This document shows positions 18,416 through 33,035 of a stretch of 64,000 nucleotides of DNA, piece after piece. Origin of the DNA: Dechloromonas sp. Dech2017. GTDB taxonomy: Bacteria; Pseudomonadota; Gammaproteobacteria; Burkholderiales; Rhodocyclaceae. Below the pieces are notes generated by a model. It worked only from the letters and a program-made list of their open reading frames with translations, did no database searches and was not told the origin of the DNA. Position numbers and translations under genes: made by a program. The stretch lies in NCBI GenBank assembly GCA_009469585.1, contig SSXW01000014.1:34003-98002 (forward strand), in the 5' to 3' direction. Position 1 is the first letter of the stretch; the number at the start of each line of letters is the position of its first letter.

Positions 18416-19036
18416 TCACTCGCCGACGACGTCGGTGCCGGCGGGCGGGGTAAAGCGGAAGGTGTCAGGGGCTAGCCGGGGATTGCGCTCGATCTTGCTG
18501 AAACGGATCAGCGTCGTCTGCCCGAAGCTGTCGCGCAGTTCCATGCCCTTCAGGTCGCTGCCGGCGAAGCCCAGGCGAATGCTCTCGAAGCCGCTGTCGC
18601 CGGCCTTGGGCGTGGCCTCGACCCAGGCCAGCCCATCGGCGTCGCCGGCTTCACGCAGCGTGAAATTCTTTTCCAGGTCGTTGCTGCCCGACAGCAAGGC
18701 GGCTGGCGAGGCGCCGATGGCCTGCCCGGACTTGCGGACCGTGACCTGCTGCAACTCGGGATCGTGGATCCAGATTTTCTCGCCGTCGCCGACCACCAGT
18801 TGCGGGTAGGGCTTGCGGATTTCCCAGCGCAGCTTGCCCGGCCGGGAGATGGCGACCAGCCCCGCCGATTCCTGCGGCTTGCGCCCATTGCGGGCGACGA
18901 TGGCCTGGCTGAATTCGGCCTTCAGGGTCCGCGTCGCCTTGAGAAACTCGTGCAACTGGTCGACGGCACCGGCCCGGGCGGTCAGCGGCAACAGGGCGAC
19001 CGCTGCGGTCAACAGCAATTTTTGGCTAATTTTCAT
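18416..19036 (-). CDS. lolA: Outer-membrane lipoprotein carrier LolA
   Basis: Encodes 206 residues with a signal peptide (MKISQKLLLTAAVALLPLTARA). The mature part matches LolA: DQLHEFLKATRTLKAEFSQ, GLVAISRPGKLRWEIRKPYPQLVVGDGEKIWIHDPELQQVTVR, and a C-terminal FTPPAGTDVVGE. LolA ferries lipoproteins from LolCDE to the outer membrane across the periplasm. ftsK lies upstream in the same direction, the common ftsK-lolA order. Codons 9-13 of the signal peptide (LLTAA) overlap a copy of the dispersed motif. Confidence 0.92.
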   Translation of the reverse strand: MKISQKLLLTAAVALLPLTARAGAVDQLHEFLKATRTLKAEFSQAIVARNGRKPQESAGLVAISRPGKLRWEIRKPYPQLVVGDGEKIWIHDPELQQVTVRKSGQAIGASPAALLSGSNDLEKNFTLREAGDADGLAWVEATPKAGDSGFESIRLGFAGSDLKGMELRDSFGQTTLIRFSKIERNPRLAPDTFRFTPPAGTDVVGE

Positions 19037-19038
19037 AA
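19001..19038 (+). repeat. Copy of the GCTGCGGTCAAC element at the start of lolA
   Basis: CGCTGCGGTCAAC (19001-19013) is followed by AGCAATTTTTGGCTAATTTTC. It aligns with the copy at 15333, including the AATTTT tract. It is antisense to lolA and spans the signal-peptide codons and start codon. Confidence 0.65.
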
Positions 19039-19142
19039 TTTCAGCTTAGCGCAGACGGCCAATGGCCGCTGTTGCAGGGTGTAACAAGATGCTGCCGGGG
19101 CCGCCATGGCGGGCCGCTGGCGGGCGGCCTTGGCCGGCTTTT

Positions 19143-19190
19143 TCGGCCGACTATCCGATCCGCAATCCGACCGGCTATTCGACCCGCTAT
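19143..19190. repeat. Four 12-base tandem repeats at the ftsK stop
   Basis: Read on the minus strand, four 12-base units begin CGAATAGCGGGT and CGAATAGCCGGT, then CGGATTGCGGAT and CGGATAGTCGGC. The first unit contains the TAG that ends ftsK, and later units are degenerate copies. It probably arose by slippage. Confidence 0.6.
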
Positions 19191-21490
19191 TCGGCCGGCT
19201 TCTTCATCAGCACTTCGCGACCGCCGCGGCCGTCCATGGCCGAGACCAGCCCGGCATTCTCCATCGCCTCGATGAGCCGGGCCGAGCGGTTGTAGCCGAT
19301 GCGCAGGTGGCGCTGGACCAGCGAAATCGACGCCCGCTGGTTCTTCAGCACGATATCGACGGCCTGGTCGTAGAGCGGATCGCTCTCGGCATCGCCGCCC
19401 TCGCCGCCTTCGCCGCCGCCCTCCTCGTCGTCGCCGCCGGCGCCGCTCAGGATGTCCTCGACGTACTCCGGCGCCCCGGTCGCCTTGAGGTGCTCGACGA
19501 CGCGATGCACTTCGTCGTCGGAGACGAAGGCGCCATGGACGCGCGTCGGATAGCCGGTGCCCGGCGCCAGGTAGAGCATGTCGCCCATGCCGAGCAGGGC
19601 CTCGGCGCCCATCTGGTCGAGGATGGTACGCGAGTCGATCTTGCTCGAGACCTGGAAGGACAGGCGAGTCGGGATGTTGGCCTTGATCAGGCCGGTGATC
19701 ACGTCCACGCTCGGCCGCTGCGTCGCCAGCACCAGGTGGATGCCGGCCGCCCGCGCCTTCTGGGCGAGGCGGGCGATCTGCTCCTCGACCTTCTTGCCGA
19801 CGACCATCATCAGGTCGGCCAGCTCGTCGATGACGACGACGATGAAGGGCATGGTCTTGAGCGGCTCCGGCGTTTCAGGCGTCAGGGTCAGCGGGTTGGG
19901 GATGTGCTCACCGCGCTTCTCGGCCTCGCGGATCTTGGTGTTGAGGCCGGCGATGTTGCGCACGCCCATCGCCGACATCAGCTTGTAGCGCTTCTCCATC
20001 TCGGTCACGCACCAGTGCAGCGCGTTGGCCGCCTGCTTCATGTCGGTGACGACCGGCGCCAGCAGGTGGGGAATGCCTTCGTAGATCGACAGTTCGAGCA
20101 TCTTGGGGTCGACCATGATCAGGCGCACCTGATCGGGCTCGGCCTTGTAGAGCATCGACAAAATCATCGCATTGACGCCGACCGACTTGCCCGAACCGGT
20201 CGTCCCGGCGACCAGCAGGTGCGGCGTCTTGGCCAGGTCGGCGACCACCGGCAGGCCGCCGATGTCCTTGCCGAGGCATACGGTGAGCGGGCTGCTCATG
20301 TCGTTGTACGGCTTGCTGGAGATGATCTCGGACAGCTTGACGGTCTGCCGCTTCGGGTTGGGCAGCTCGAGCGCCATGCACGACTTGCCGGGCACCGTCT
20401 CGACGACGCGGATCGACACCAGGGCCAGCGCACGGGCCAGGTCACGCGCCAGATTGACGATCTGGGCCCCCTTGACGCCGACCGCCGGCTCGATTTCGTA
20501 GCGCGTGATGACCGGGCCGGGCATCGCCGCCAGCACCTTGACCTGGACGCCGAAGTCGGCCAGCTTGCGCTCGATCAGGCGCGAGGTGTATTCGAGGGTT
20601 TCCGGGCTGACCGTCTCGGTGGCCGGCGGCGCCGGGTCGAGCAGGTGCAGCGGCGGCAGGGTGCCGCCGAAGATGGCCTCGGGGAACAGCGCCACCTGCT
20701 TCTCGCGCTCGATGCGCGCTTCGGCCTTCTTGGAAACCGGCACCTCGGGCGGCGGCGTCTCGATGATGATCGGTTCGTGCAGTTCGACCCGCCGCTTTTC
20801 CTCTTCGACGACGACCTCGCGCTGCTGCGCGACTTCCTTGCCGATCTGGCGGTCGCGCCAGGCATCGACCCGACCGTAGAAGAAGCCGACCGAGGCCTCG
20901 AGCAGCAGGCCGAGCTTCTCGAAGGCCCAGATCCACGACATCCCGGAGAAAATGCTCCAGCCGGCCGCCATCACGGCCAGCAGGAGCAGTGTCGAGCCGG
21001 TGTAGCCGAGCTGGTTGGCGAGAATGCGGCCGAGCTCGATGCCGAGCACACCGCCCGGGGCGAGCGGCAATTCGGCCTGCAGCGTATAGAAGCGCAGCGC
21101 TTCCAGCGCCGAACTGGCCACCAGCAGGCAGCAGAAGCCGCCGAGGGCGATGAACAGCGGGTGATGGGCCGACGTCTCGTCGGAATGAAAATGGCGGATG
21201 CCGCGCCAGACGAACATGCCGAGCAGCACGATCCACCACCAGGCCGACAGGCCGAAAACATAGAGCATCAGGTCGGCGATCCACGCCCCGGCCCGCCCGG
21301 CCGGGTTATCGACAGTGGACGAGATGACGGCATGCGACCAGCCCGGATCTTCCTTGCTGAACCCCCACAGCGCCATGCCGAGAAAGAGGGCGACGGCGCC
21401 AACGCCGAGCCAGCGCGACTCCTGCAGCAAGGTGCCGATTTTCTCCGGCAGCGGGCTGGGCGCCGCCCGGCTGATCGTTCTCGCCCCCAT
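19187..21490 (-). CDS. ftsK: DNA translocase FtsK
   Basis: Encodes 767 residues. About four membrane segments lie in the first 190 residues, then a charged linker, an alpha/beta motor with Walker A in [18 protein letters not shown] and Walker B near LIMVDPKML, and a C-terminal gamma winged helix ([30 protein letters not shown]). FtsK anchors at the division septum and pumps chromosome ends to dif for resolution by XerCD. The length is typical for short-linker FtsK/SpoIIIE proteins. The ATG at 21490 has GGGG upstream; a GTG two codons earlier is possible. Confidence 0.95.
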   Translation of the reverse strand: MGARTISRAAPSPLPEKIGTLLQESRWLGVGAVALFLGMALWGFSKEDPGWSHAVISSTVDNPAGRAGAWIADLMLYVFGLSAWWWIVLLGMFVWRGIRHFHSDETSAHHPLFIALGGFCCLLVASSALEALRFYTLQAELPLAPGGVLGIELGRILANQLGYTGSTLLLLAVMAAGWSIFSGMSWIWAFEKLGLLLEASVGFFYGRVDAWRDRQIGKEVAQQREVVVEEEKRRVELHEPIIIETPPPEVPVSKKAEARIEREKQVALFPEAIFGGTLPPLHLLDPAPPATETVSPETLEYTSRLIERKLADFGVQVKVLAAMPGPVITRYEIEPAVGVKGAQIVNLARDLARALALVSIRVVETVPGKSCMALELPNPKRQTVKLSEIISSKPYNDMSSPLTVCLGKDIGGLPVVADLAKTPHLLVAGTTGSGKSVGVNAMILSMLYKAEPDQVRLIMVDPKMLELSIYEGIPHLLAPVVTDMKQAANALHWCVTEMEKRYKLMSAMGVRNIAGLNTKIREAEKRGEHIPNPLTLTPETPEPLKTMPFIVVVIDELADLMMVVGKKVEEQIARLAQKARAAGIHLVLATQRPSVDVITGLIKANIPTRLSFQVSSKIDSRTILDQMGAEALLGMGDMLYLAPGTGYPTRVHGAFVSDDEVHRVVEHLKATGAPEYVEDILSGAGGDDEEGGGEGGEGGDAESDPLYDQAVDIVLKNQRASISLVQRHLRIGYNRSARLIEAMENAGLVSAMDGRGGREVLMKKPAE

Positions 21491-21492
21491 GC

Positions 21493-22155
21493 TCACGCCC
21501 CCGGGATGACCAGCAGGTCGTCGTCGTAGCGGATGTAACCGTTCAGTTCCAGATCGCGCATGACCTTGCTGACCATTTCACGCGAGGCACCAATCATTTT
21601 TGCCATATCCTGTTTCGAAATCTTCTTTTTGATCACCCGCTGCCCATCGACCAGCTCCGACATGTCGAGCAACAGCCGGGCGACCCGCCCATAAACGTCG
21701 AGCAGCGCCAGGCTTTCGATCTTGCGGTCGGCATCGCGCAGGCGCACGACGAGGATCTTCATCAGCTTCTGCGCCACCTCGAAATTTTCCTGCAGGCAGC
21801 GCTGGAAGGCATCCTTGCTCAGCAGCAGCAGTTCGCAGGCTTCGGCGGCAACGACATTGGCCGAACGCGGACTGCCGTCGATCAGGCCCATCTCGCCGAA
21901 AAACTCGCCGGGGCCAAGCCAGGCCAGGATGATCTCGCGACCCTCCTCGTCGGTATTGGTCACCTTGGCGCGCCCGCTGAGCATGATGTACAGCGAATCC
22001 GTGCTCTCTCCGGCGCGCACCACGAAGGCGCCGCGCTCGACGCGCTTGCGGCCGGCGACGCGGCCGATCTTCTCGAGCTCGCTATCGCCCAGCCCGGAAA
22101 ACAGCGGCAGATTGCGCAGGACAACCAGACTTAATCCACAAGGAGAAGTTGCCAT
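21493..22155 (-). CDS. Crp/Fnr-family transcriptional regulator
   Basis: Encodes 220 residues. The cyclic-nucleotide-binding domain has a canonical phosphate cassette, [21 protein letters not shown], with both the Glu and the Arg-Ser. The C-terminal winged helix reads [31 protein letters not shown]. No iron-sulfur cysteines of FNR are seen, so it is closer to CRP. It lies just upstream of ftsK, with its TGA overlapping the upstream ftsK GTG, and it diverges from trxB. The ligand and targets are unknown. Confidence 0.88.
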   Translation of the reverse strand: MATSPCGLSLVVLRNLPLFSGLGDSELEKIGRVAGRKRVERGAFVVRAGESTDSLYIMLSGRAKVTNTDEEGREIILAWLGPGEFFGEMGLIDGSPRSANVVAAEACELLLLSKDAFQRCLQENFEVAQKLMKILVVRLRDADRKIESLALLDVYGRVARLLLDMSELVDGQRVIKKKISKQDMAKMIGASREMVSKVMRDLELNGYIRYDDDLLVIPGA

Positions 22156-22249
22156 AAATCATTTTCCGTTCATAGAGTTACGAAACAATTATAAACCGGT
22201 TTCCCATATTTCATAGGAACTTCGCAGAAATTGGAAGCCCCGGGAGCGC

Positions 22250-24125
<1,876 letters not shown>

Positions 24126-24127
<2 letters not shown>

Positions 24128-24153
24128 AAAGGGCGACCGTCGTCGCCCTTTTT
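24126..24153. terminator. Bidirectional terminator between the Smr gene and glnB
   Basis: AAAAAGGGCGAC and GTCGCCCTTTTT pair perfectly around CGTC, with T tracts on both strands, between two convergent genes. Confidence 0.85.
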
Positions 24154-24186
24154 CGATTTTGCCGCTTTTTTGCCGTCGACCGCGGG
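24151..24186 (-). repeat. Divergent copy of the GCTGCGGTCGAC element
   Basis: Read on the minus strand, CCCGCGGTCGAC is followed by GGCAAAAAAGCGGCAAAAT and CGAAA. The core has one clear mismatch, but the tail matches the intergenic copies well. It abuts the terminator. Confidence 0.5.
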
Positions 24187-24215
24187 ATAGCCGCGGAACC
24201 GGCCTTCAGCGCAGC

Positions 24216-26195
<1,980 letters not shown>

Positions 26196-26201
26196 GGACA
26201 C

Positions 26202-26750
26202 TTAGAAGTTCGGCTTGTCCTTGGCGTCGTTGAAACGCTGGATGCCGGACATGATTTCCTGGCGGGCGGCGTCGATGCCTTCCCAGCCGTTGACCTTGAC
26301 CCACTTGCCCGGCTCGAGATCCTTGTAGCGCTCGAAGAAGTGGGCGATCTGCTTGCGCAGCAGCTCGGGCATGTCTTCGTAGGTCTTGACGTCCTTGTAG
26401 AGCGGGGTCAGCTTGTCGACCGGGACGGCCAGCAGCTTGGCATCGTCGCCGCCTTCGTCGGTCATCGACAGCTGGCCGAGCGGGCGGCAGCGGACGACGA
26501 CACCGGGGGGCAGGGAGAACGGCGCGACGACCAGCACGTCGACCGGGTCGCCGTCGCCGGCGATGGTGTGCGGGATGTAGCCGTAGTTGCACGGATAGTG
26601 CATGGAGGTCGACATGAAGCGATCGACGAAGATCGCGCCGCTTTCCTTGTCGACTTCGTACTTGACCGGCTCGGAGTGAGCCGAGATTTCGATGATGACG
26701 TTGAAGTCGTCAGGAAGGGACTTGCCGGAAGGAACGTTGTTGAGGGCCAT
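26202..26750 (-). CDS. ppa: Inorganic pyrophosphatase
   Basis: Encodes 182 residues of family I. The catalytic region includes [27 protein letters not shown] and DGDPVDVLV, followed by DDAKLLAVP. It hydrolyses pyrophosphate to pull biosynthetic reactions forward. The start [16 protein letters not shown] is well supported. It is followed by nadE, a pyrophosphate-releasing enzyme, in the same direction. Confidence 0.96.
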   Translation of the reverse strand: MALNNVPSGKSLPDDFNVIIEISAHSEPVKYEVDKESGAIFVDRFMSTSMHYPCNYGYIPHTIAGDGDPVDVLVVAPFSLPPGVVVRCRPLGQLSMTDEGGDDAKLLAVPVDKLTPLYKDVKTYEDMPELLRKQIAHFFERYKDLEPGKWVKVNGWEGIDAARQEIMSGIQRFNDAKDKPNF

Positions 26751-26809
26751 CGCTATCTCTCTGCGTTAGGGTTGAGAATCCGTGATTATAACGCTGCACT
26801 TGGCTGTCA

Positions 26810-27595
26810 TCAGCACCAGGCAGCGAGAAACTCCTGCCAATGGGGGGCGCCGATACGGGCCAGTTGCGCCTTGACGAATTCGCCCTCGGCGATTTCCTCT
26901 TCCGCCGTCAACTCGCCGCGCAGGCGACGGAAGCGGTTGTAGACCAGGTAGGTGTTGATGACGTCGGTCTCGCAATAGTTGCGGATCTCGGCGATCTTGC
27001 CGGCTTGCCAGGCCTCCCAGACCTTGCCGCCATCCATGCCGAGCTTGCCGGGAAAGCCGAAGAGCTTGGCCAGGTCGTCGAGCGGCGCGTTGGCCCGGCC
27101 GTTGTAGAGGGCCAGCAGGTCCATCAGGTCGAGGTGGCGGGTGTGGTAGCGGCTGATGTAGTTGTTCCACTTGAAATCGCGCGAATCGGCGTAGTCGCCG
27201 TCGCCCATGTCCCAGTAGCGCGGCGCCGCGACGCCGTGCAGCATGCCGCGGTAGTGCAGCACCGGCAGGTCGAAGCCGCCGCCGTTCCACGATACGATCT
27301 GCGGCGTGAATTTCTCGATGCCGTCGAAAAAGCGCTGGATGATCGCCCCTTCGTCGAGATCCGGCTCGGACAGCGACCAGACGCGCAGCCCCTCGCCGGT
27401 GCGCAGCACGCAGGAGACAGTCACCACGCGCTGCAGGTGGAGCGGCAGGAAATCGTTGCCGGTCTTGGCCCGCCGCTGCTGGAAGGCGAGCTCGGCGACC
27501 TCGTCGTCGGAAAGCGTGTCGGCCAGGTCGTTGAGGCGACGCAGGCCGGCGACATCGGGAATCGTCTCGATGTCGAAAACGAGGACGGGTTTCAT
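26810..27595 (-). CDS. PolB-like 3'-5' exonuclease
   Basis: Encodes 261 residues. DEDD-type exonuclease motifs are visible: LVFDIETIPDV at the start, then IVSWNGGGFDLPVLHYRGM and NYCETDVINTYLVY. It matches the stand-alone exonuclease family related to DNA polymerase B; substrate and role in the cell are unknown. The ATG at 27595 starts directly at MKPVLVFD. A GCAGAG-type hairpin repeat lies immediately upstream. Confidence 0.85.
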   Translation of the reverse strand: MKPVLVFDIETIPDVAGLRRLNDLADTLSDDEVAELAFQQRRAKTGNDFLPLHLQRVVTVSCVLRTGEGLRVWSLSEPDLDEGAIIQRFFDGIEKFTPQIVSWNGGGFDLPVLHYRGMLHGVAAPRYWDMGDGDYADSRDFKWNNYISRYHTRHLDLMDLLALYNGRANAPLDDLAKLFGFPGKLGMDGGKVWEAWQAGKIAEIRNYCETDVINTYLVYNRFRRLRGELTAEEEIAEGEFVKAQLARIGAPHWQEFLAAWC

Positions 27596-27606
27596 TGAAA
27601 TACCTC

Positions 27607-27678
27607 GACGCAGAGGCACAGAGACGCAGAGAGATGCTGCAAAACGAAAAACTGTTCGCGCCTCTGCGCCTCTACGTC
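27607..27678. repeat. GCAGAG hairpin repeat, copy A
   Basis: Left arm 27607-27627 begins GACGCAGAGGCACAGAGACG and pairs with 27658-27678 at 18 of 21 positions. It fills the gap between cysM and the exonuclease gene. A second copy with the same arms lies at 58543-58611. Confidence 0.8.
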
Positions 27679-27692
27679 AAAAACCAACGACA

Positions 27693-28592
27693 TCATGCCG
27701 GGAAGACGCCAGTCGACAGGTAGCGGTCGCCGCGGTCGCAGACGATGGTGACGATCACCGCGTTTTCCAGCTCCTGGGCCAGGCGCAGCGCCACGGCCAG
27801 CGCCCCGCCCGAGGAAATGCCGGCGAAGATGCCCTCTTCGATGGCCAGCCGGCGGGTCATCGCCTCGGCATCGGCCTGGCTGACGTTTTCGACGCGGTCG
27901 ACCCGGCTGCGGTCGAAAATCTTCGGCAGGTAGGCTTCCGGCCACTTGCGGATGCCGGGAATCTGACTGCCGTCTTCCGGCTGGCAACCGATGATCTGGA
28001 TGGCCGGATTCTGCGCCTTAAGGAAGGCCGAGGTGCCCATGATGGTGCCGGTCGTCCCCATGCTGGAAACGAAATGGGTGATCTTGCCGTCGGTGTCGCG
28101 CCAGATTTCCGGGCCGGTCCCCTCGACGTGGGCCAGCGGATTGTCCGGGTTGGCGAACTGGTCGAGAATGATGCCCTTGCCTTCGTCGCGCATCTTCTCG
28201 GCGACGTCGCGGCACAGTTCCATACCGCCATCCCTGGGGGTCAGCACCAGTTCGGCGCCGTAGGCGCGCATGCTCTGCCGGCGCTCGACGCTCTGGTTCT
28301 CGGGCATGACCAGGATCATCCGGTAGCCCTTGATGGCCGCCGCCATGGCCAGGGCGATGCCGGTGTTGCCGGAGGTCGCTTCGATCAGCGTGTCGCCCGG
28401 CTTGATGTCGCCCCGCGCCTCGGCATGGATGATCATCGACAGGGCCGGCCTGTCCTTGACCGAACCGGCCGGGTTGTTGCCCTCCAGCTTGGCCAGGATG
28501 ACGTTGTTGCGCTTGTCGTTGTCGGCGCCCGGGATGCGGACCAGACGCACCAGCGGCGTATTGCCGACAAAATCCTGCAGGGTTTTATACAT
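27693..28592 (-). CDS. cysM: Cysteine synthase B
   Basis: Encodes 299 residues. It starts [20 protein letters not shown]. The PLP lysine is in [16 protein letters not shown], and the phosphate-binding [13 protein letters not shown] and [13 protein letters not shown] follow. CysM joins O-acetylserine with sulfide or thiosulfate to make cysteine. It is the second cysteine gene set in the window, about 20 kb from the cysI-cysH operon. Its start overlaps the end of hldD by 8 bases; an ATG two codons earlier is also possible. Confidence 0.93.
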   Translation of the reverse strand: MYKTLQDFVGNTPLVRLVRIPGADNDKRNNVILAKLEGNNPAGSVKDRPALSMIIHAEARGDIKPGDTLIEATSGNTGIALAMAAAIKGYRMILVMPENQSVERRQSMRAYGAELVLTPRDGGMELCRDVAEKMRDEGKGIILDQFANPDNPLAHVEGTGPEIWRDTDGKITHFVSSMGTTGTIMGTSAFLKAQNPAIQIIGCQPEDGSQIPGIRKWPEAYLPKIFDRSRVDRVENVSQADAEAMTRRLAIEEGIFAGISSGGALAVALRLAQELENAVIVTIVCDRGDRYLSTGVFPA

Positions 28593-29583
28593 TTTCATGA
28601 AGCCACGCGATGTATTGGGAAACGCCCTCCTCGACCGTGGCCATCGCCGCATCGTAGCCGGCATCGCGCAGGCGGGTCAGGTCGGCCTGGGTGTATGCCT
28701 GGTACTTGCCTTTGAGGGCCTCGGGGAAGGCGACGTATTCCAGCAAGCCCTGTGCCCGCAACTCGGCGAGGCCGAGCGGGCTTTCGTTTTTTGCCCGGCG
28801 GCAGCCGTTGACCGCAGCAACCGCCACATCGTTGAAGCTCTGCGCCCGCCCCGAACCGAGGTTGAAAATGCCTGACTTTTCCGGATGGTCGAGGAAGAAC
28901 AGATTGACCTTGGCGACATCGCCGACAAAGACGAAATCCCGCATCTGGCCGCCATTCTCATAGCCGTGCGAAGCCTCGAACAGCTTCACCTTGCCCTCGG
29001 CCTTGAACTGGTTGTAGTTGTGGAAGGCGACCGAGGCCATCCGCCCCTTGTGCGTTTCGCGCGGGCCATAGACGTTGAAGTAGCGGAAGCCGACGACCTG
29101 CGACGACGGATTCTGGGCCAGCTTCTGGCGCACGATCTGGTCGAACAGGAATTTCGAGTAGCCGTACACGTTGAGCGGCCCCTCGTACTGCCGCTCCTCC
29201 TTGAACACGCTGCTCGCCCCGTAGGTTGCCGCACTCGACGCGTAGAGGAACTGGACATCCTGATCAAGGCACCAGTCGAGCAGGATGGAGGAATAACGAA
29301 AATTGTTCTCCATCATGTAGCGGCCGTCGGTCTCCATGGTGTCGGAGCAGGCGCCTTCATGGAAGATGGCCTCGATCTCGCCGTCGAAATGGCCGGCCTG
29401 GATGCGCTCGATGAAGTCGTTCTTGTCGAGGTAGTCGGCAATCTCGCAATCGACCAGGTTCCTGAACTTGTCGGCCCTGGTCAGGTTGTCGACGGCGATG
29501 ATCCTGGTCCCGCCGCGCTCGTTGAGCGCCTTGACGATGTTCGACCCGATGAATCCGGCGGCGCCGGTAACGACGGTATACAT
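28585..29583 (-). CDS. hldD: ADP-glyceromanno-heptose 6-epimerase
   Basis: Encodes 332 residues. It is an SDR with [18 protein letters not shown] at the N-terminus, [20 protein letters not shown] typical of HldD, and a YxxxK pair in [11 protein letters not shown]. It converts D-glycero- to L-glycero-manno-heptose for the LPS inner core. It is preceded by hldA and followed by cysM in an apparent operon. A copy of the dispersed motif encodes [12 protein letters not shown] near residue 260. Confidence 0.94.
   Translation of the reverse strand: MYTVVTGAAGFIGSNIVKALNERGGTRIIAVDNLTRADKFRNLVDCEIADYLDKNDFIERIQAGHFDGEIEAIFHEGACSDTMETDGRYMMENNFRYSSILLDWCLDQDVQFLYASSAATYGASSVFKEERQYEGPLNVYGYSKFLFDQIVRQKLAQNPSSQVVGFRYFNVYGPRETHKGRMASVAFHNYNQFKAEGKVKLFEASHGYENGGQMRDFVFVGDVAKVNLFFLDHPEKSGIFNLGSGRAQSFNDVAVAAVNGCRRAKNESPLGLAELRAQGLLEYVAFPEALKGKYQAYTQADLTRLRDAGYDAAMATVEEGVSQYIAWLHENV
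28782..28819 (-). repeat. Copy of the GCTGCGGTCAAC element inside hldD
   Basis: On the minus strand TGCTGCGGTCAAC (28819-28807) is followed by GGCTGCCGC and then CGGGCAAAAAACGAAAG, which matches the tail of the intergenic copy at 3171. It is read in frame as Ala-Ala-Val-Asn. Confidence 0.65.
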
Positions 29584-29592
29584 GGCTTTTCC

Positions 29593-30534
29593 TTACAAAG
29601 CGGCCGCCAGTTCCTGGCGGCTGACGACAGCGGTTCCCAGCTTGCCGACGACGATGCCGGCAGCGATGTTGGCGACGCGGATGGCTTCGGCCCAGTCGGC
29701 ACCGGCCGCCAGCATGACGGCCAGCGTGGCGATGACGGTGTCGCCGGCCCCCGAGACGTCGAAGACTTCCAGCGCGTGGGCCGCCTGATGATAGCTTTCA
29801 CCGTCGGCGAACAGCGTCATGCCCTCCTCGCTGCGCGTCACCAGCAGGGCTTCCAGGCCGAGCTCGCCGCGTAGCTTGCGGGCCTTGGCACGCAACTCGT
29901 CTTCCGACGACCAGCGCCCGACCACTTCACGCAATTCGGAGCGATTCGGCGTGATCACCGTCGCCCCGGCATAGCGCGCATAGTCGTCGCCCTTCGGGTC
30001 GACCAGCACCGGCTTGTTGGCCTGGCGGGCGATGCGGATCATCTCGGCGATGTGGGTCAGCCCGCCCTTGCCGTAATCGGAGAGGATCACGACATCCGAC
30101 TCGGCGACCCGCTGCGCGAAATCGGCCAGCTTGGCCTGCAGGATTTCGTGCGACGGCGTCGTCTCGAAATCGATACGCAGCAACTGCTGCTGGCGGCCGA
30201 TGACGCGCAGCTTGACCGTCGTGTCGATCTCGCGGTCGACGTGCAAATTGGCCGAAATTTCACCCTCTTCCAGCATCCGGGCCAGGCTGCGCCCGGCGTC
30301 GTCGTCGCCGACCACCGAGAGCAGCGCCGTCGTCGCCCCCAGCGCCGCAGCATTGCGGGCGACGTTGGCCGCCCCGCCCAGGCGTTCCTCCATGCGCGCG
30401 ACCTTGACCACCGGCACCGGGGCCTCCGGCGAAATCCGGCTGACCTCACCGAACCAGTAGCGATCGAGCATGACGTCGCCGACCACCAGCAGGCGCACCT
30501 GCGTCAGCTTCTCGAGCATGCTGCCGCCCGTCAT
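29593..30534 (-). CDS. hldA: D-glycero-beta-D-manno-heptose-7-phosphate kinase
   Basis: Encodes 313 residues of the PfkB sugar kinase family: LLVVGDVMLDRYWFGEVSRISPEAPVPVVKV at the N-terminus and the catalytic VFDVSGAGDTVIATLAVML near the end. It lacks the adenylyltransferase half present in E. coli HldE, so that step must be encoded elsewhere. It is part of ADP-heptose synthesis with hldD, 9 bases downstream. The ATG directly follows the ugd stop; an internal ATG five codons later is possible. Confidence 0.92.
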   Translation of the reverse strand: MTGGSMLEKLTQVRLLVVGDVMLDRYWFGEVSRISPEAPVPVVKVARMEERLGGAANVARNAAALGATTALLSVVGDDDAGRSLARMLEEGEISANLHVDREIDTTVKLRVIGRQQQLLRIDFETTPSHEILQAKLADFAQRVAESDVVILSDYGKGGLTHIAEMIRIARQANKPVLVDPKGDDYARYAGATVITPNRSELREVVGRWSSEDELRAKARKLRGELGLEALLVTRSEEGMTLFADGESYHQAAHALEVFDVSGAGDTVIATLAVMLAAGADWAEAIRVANIAAGIVVGKLGTAVVSRQELAAAL

Positions 30535-31854
30535 CTAGCGTCCGATCGCCAAGTAGTCGATGCCCAGACCGCGCACGAACTTCGGATCGTAGAGATTGCG
30601 GCCATCGACGATGACCGGCTGCTTGAGGGCGTTCTTGATGGCCGCAAAATCCGGGCTGCGGAATTCCTTCCACTCGGTGACGATGACCAGGGCGTCGGCC
30701 CCGTCGAGCGCCGCCATCGGGCTGTCGGCGTAGCGCAGGCGCGGCTCGTCGCCGAAGATGCGCTGCGTCTCGTGCATCGCCACCGGATCGTAGGCGGTTA
30801 CCGTGGCCCCGGCGGCGAACAGGTCGGCGATCAGCTCGCGGCTGGGCGCCTCGCGCATGTCGTCGGTATTGGGCTTGAAAGCCAGCCCCCACAGTGCGAA
30901 ATGCTTGCCCTCGAGGCTGCCGAAACGGGCCTTGAGCTTCTTGCCGAGCAGGTGTTTCTGGGCATCGTTGGCTTCCTCGACGGCGGTCAGCACCTTGAGG
31001 GTGATCTCGGCGTCGTCCTCGGCGGTCTTGATCAGCGCCTTGACGTCCTTGGGGAAGCAGGAGCCGCCGTAGCCGCAACCCGGGTACAGGAAGTGATAGC
31101 CGATGCGCGGATCGGAGCCGATACCCTGGCGGACCATCTCGATGTCGGCCCCGAGCACCTCGGCCAGGTTGGCCAGTTCGTTCATGAAGCTGATGCGCGT
31201 CGCCAGCATGGCGTTGGCGGCATACTTGGTCAGCTCGGCGCTTTTCACGTCGGTGACGATGATGCGTTCGTGGTTGCGCTGGAAGGGCGCGTAAAGCGTA
31301 CGCATCAGGTGGATGGCCTGATCGTCCTCGGCGCCGACGACGATGCGGTCCGGCCGCATGAAATCCTCGACCGCCGCCCCTTCCTTGAGAAACTCGGGGT
31401 TGGAGACGACGCTGAAAGGCAGATCGGCGTCGCGCCGGGCCAACTCGTCGGCCACCGCGGCCTTGACCTTGGCGCCGGTGCCGACCGGCACCGTGCTCTT
31501 GTCGACGATGACCTTGTAGCCGGTCATCAGGCGGCCGATGTTGCGCGCCGCGGCCAGCACATACTGCAGGTCGGCCGAACCGTCCTCGTCGGGCGGCGTG
31601 CCGACGGCGATGAACTGGATGGTGCCGTGCTCGACGGCGCGCGCCACGTCGGTGGTGAAATGCAGGCGGCCGGCGGCGACATTGCGCCTGACCATTTCCT
31701 GCAAGCCCGGTTCGTAGATGGGGATGCCGCCTTCTTCGAGGATGCGGATCTTTTCCGGATCGACGTCCAGACACAGAACGTCGTTGCCCACCTCGGCCAG
31801 GCAGGTGCCACTGACCAGCCCGACATAGCCCGTACCGACAACGGTAATTTTCAT
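30535..31854 (-). CDS. ugd: UDP-glucose 6-dehydrogenase
   Basis: Encodes 439 residues. The NAD-binding [21 protein letters not shown], the catalytic cysteine in [18 protein letters not shown] and the [16 protein letters not shown] stretch are all characteristic. It oxidises UDP-glucose to UDP-glucuronate for surface polysaccharides. It lies directly before hldA and after lapB, in an LPS-related run of genes. The start at 31854 is set by the family N-terminus. Confidence 0.94.
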   Translation of the reverse strand: MKITVVGTGYVGLVSGTCLAEVGNDVLCLDVDPEKIRILEEGGIPIYEPGLQEMVRRNVAAGRLHFTTDVARAVEHGTIQFIAVGTPPDEDGSADLQYVLAAARNIGRLMTGYKVIVDKSTVPVGTGAKVKAAVADELARRDADLPFSVVSNPEFLKEGAAVEDFMRPDRIVVGAEDDQAIHLMRTLYAPFQRNHERIIVTDVKSAELTKYAANAMLATRISFMNELANLAEVLGADIEMVRQGIGSDPRIGYHFLYPGCGYGGSCFPKDVKALIKTAEDDAEITLKVLTAVEEANDAQKHLLGKKLKARFGSLEGKHFALWGLAFKPNTDDMREAPSRELIADLFAAGATVTAYDPVAMHETQRIFGDEPRLRYADSPMAALDGADALVIVTEWKEFRSPDFAAIKNALKQPVIVDGRNLYDPKFVRGLGIDYLAIGR

Positions 31855-31862
31855 AAAGCTTC

Positions 31863-33035
31863 CTACAGGGATTGATCGAATTCTTCGCTGCGCCGCGGAG
31901 AAGAGGTTTCCCAGCCGCCGCAGGCCGGGCAGCGCCAGTAGAACTGGCGGGCCTTGAAACCACAATTATCGCATCGATAACGTGACAAGCGTTTGGTATA
32001 ACCCTGGATGATGGTGCGGGCCAGTTCGACATCGGCGCGCACGTCCGGCGCGACCAGCGGCAAACGGGCGCTCATCAGCTTTTCCAGGCCGAGCAGGGTC
32101 GGGTTGCGCTGGATTTCACCGCGCACCAGCCGGTAGGCGGCATCGACCCCGTCGTTCTCGAGGACCAGCTGATAGACGACCTCGAGCATGTCGAGCGACG
32201 GATAGCACTCCAGATAACCGCTGAGCAGCGCGATGGCGGCACTGGGCTGGTCGAGCCGGCGATAGGCGTCGAGCAGGCGCTGGGCGACCAGCGCCAGATA
32301 GGCCGGATCCTGCTGCTCGATGCGCTGCCACGACTCGATGGCGCCGGCCACGTTGCCTTCCTGCAGCAGCAGGTCGCCGTGCAACAGACTGGCCCGGACG
32401 CACTTGCGGTTGCGCAGCGTCGCCTGCTCGAGATAGCCGCGGGCGCTATCCGGGCGCGAGCGCATGATCTCGCTGGCGGCCAGCTCGCAGTAATACTCGG
32501 CAATCTCCAGGTGCGAGGCGACGTCGGGCAATTCCCGGGCGATCTCGATGGCTTTCAACCATTCCTTGCCGACCTGATAGATCTCCAGCAGGTTGCGCTT
32601 AGCCTCTTCCTCGCAGGCGGTGCCCAGCAGCTTGTTGAAAATGTCCTCGGCCCGGTCGAGCAGCCCGGCCTTCAGGTAATCCTGGCCCAGTTCGGTCAGG
32701 GCCTGCAGGCGGACCTGGTCGTCGAGATCGGGCAGATCGACCAGATTCTGATGCATGCGAATGGCCCGTTCGGTTTCGCCACGCCGCCGGAACAGGTTGC
32801 CCAGCGCGAAATGCAACTCAACGGTCTGCAGGTCGACCTTGGCGACTTCGAGAAAGGAGTCGATGGCCTTGTCCGGCTGCTCGTTGAGCAGGAAATTCAG
32901 CCCCTGGAAATAAGAGCGCGGCAAGGCGCGCGACTCGTGGACGACCTGGCGAATGTCGACGCGGGCAGCGGCCCAACCCAGGCCAAAGAAAAGCGGGATG
33001 AGCAGCAGTTGCCAGTAATCGAGAAATTCGTTCAT
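31863..33035 (-). CDS. lapB: LPS assembly protein LapB
   Basis: Encodes 390 residues. An N-terminal membrane anchor ([20 protein letters not shown]) is followed by tetratricopeptide repeats and a C-terminal rubredoxin-like metal site with paired cysteines (YRCDNCGF and WRCPACGG). LapB regulates FtsH degradation of LpxC and supports LPS assembly at the inner membrane. Its ATG overlaps the lapA stop (ATGA), so the two are coupled. Confidence 0.93.
   Translation of the reverse strand: MNEFLDYWQLLLIPLFFGLGWAAARVDIRQVVHESRALPRSYFQGLNFLLNEQPDKAIDSFLEVAKVDLQTVELHFALGNLFRRRGETERAIRMHQNLVDLPDLDDQVRLQALTELGQDYLKAGLLDRAEDIFNKLLGTACEEEAKRNLLEIYQVGKEWLKAIEIARELPDVASHLEIAEYYCELAASEIMRSRPDSARGYLEQATLRNRKCVRASLLHGDLLLQEGNVAGAIESWQRIEQQDPAYLALVAQRLLDAYRRLDQPSAAIALLSGYLECYPSLDMLEVVYQLVLENDGVDAAYRLVRGEIQRNPTLLGLEKLMSARLPLVAPDVRADVELARTIIQGYTKRLSRYRCDNCGFKARQFYWRCPACGGWETSSPRRSEEFDQSL

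Noticed and set aside
19106..21529. An 807-codon open frame on the plus strand
   Set aside because: It is antisense to ftsK and has no family features; its residues are typical of reversed GC-rich coding sequence.
27600..27690. The GCAGAG hairpin as a transcription terminator for cysM
   Set aside because: The stem is long and imperfect, with no T tract on the minus strand, and its arms match the repeat at 58543; it is better treated as a dispersed element.
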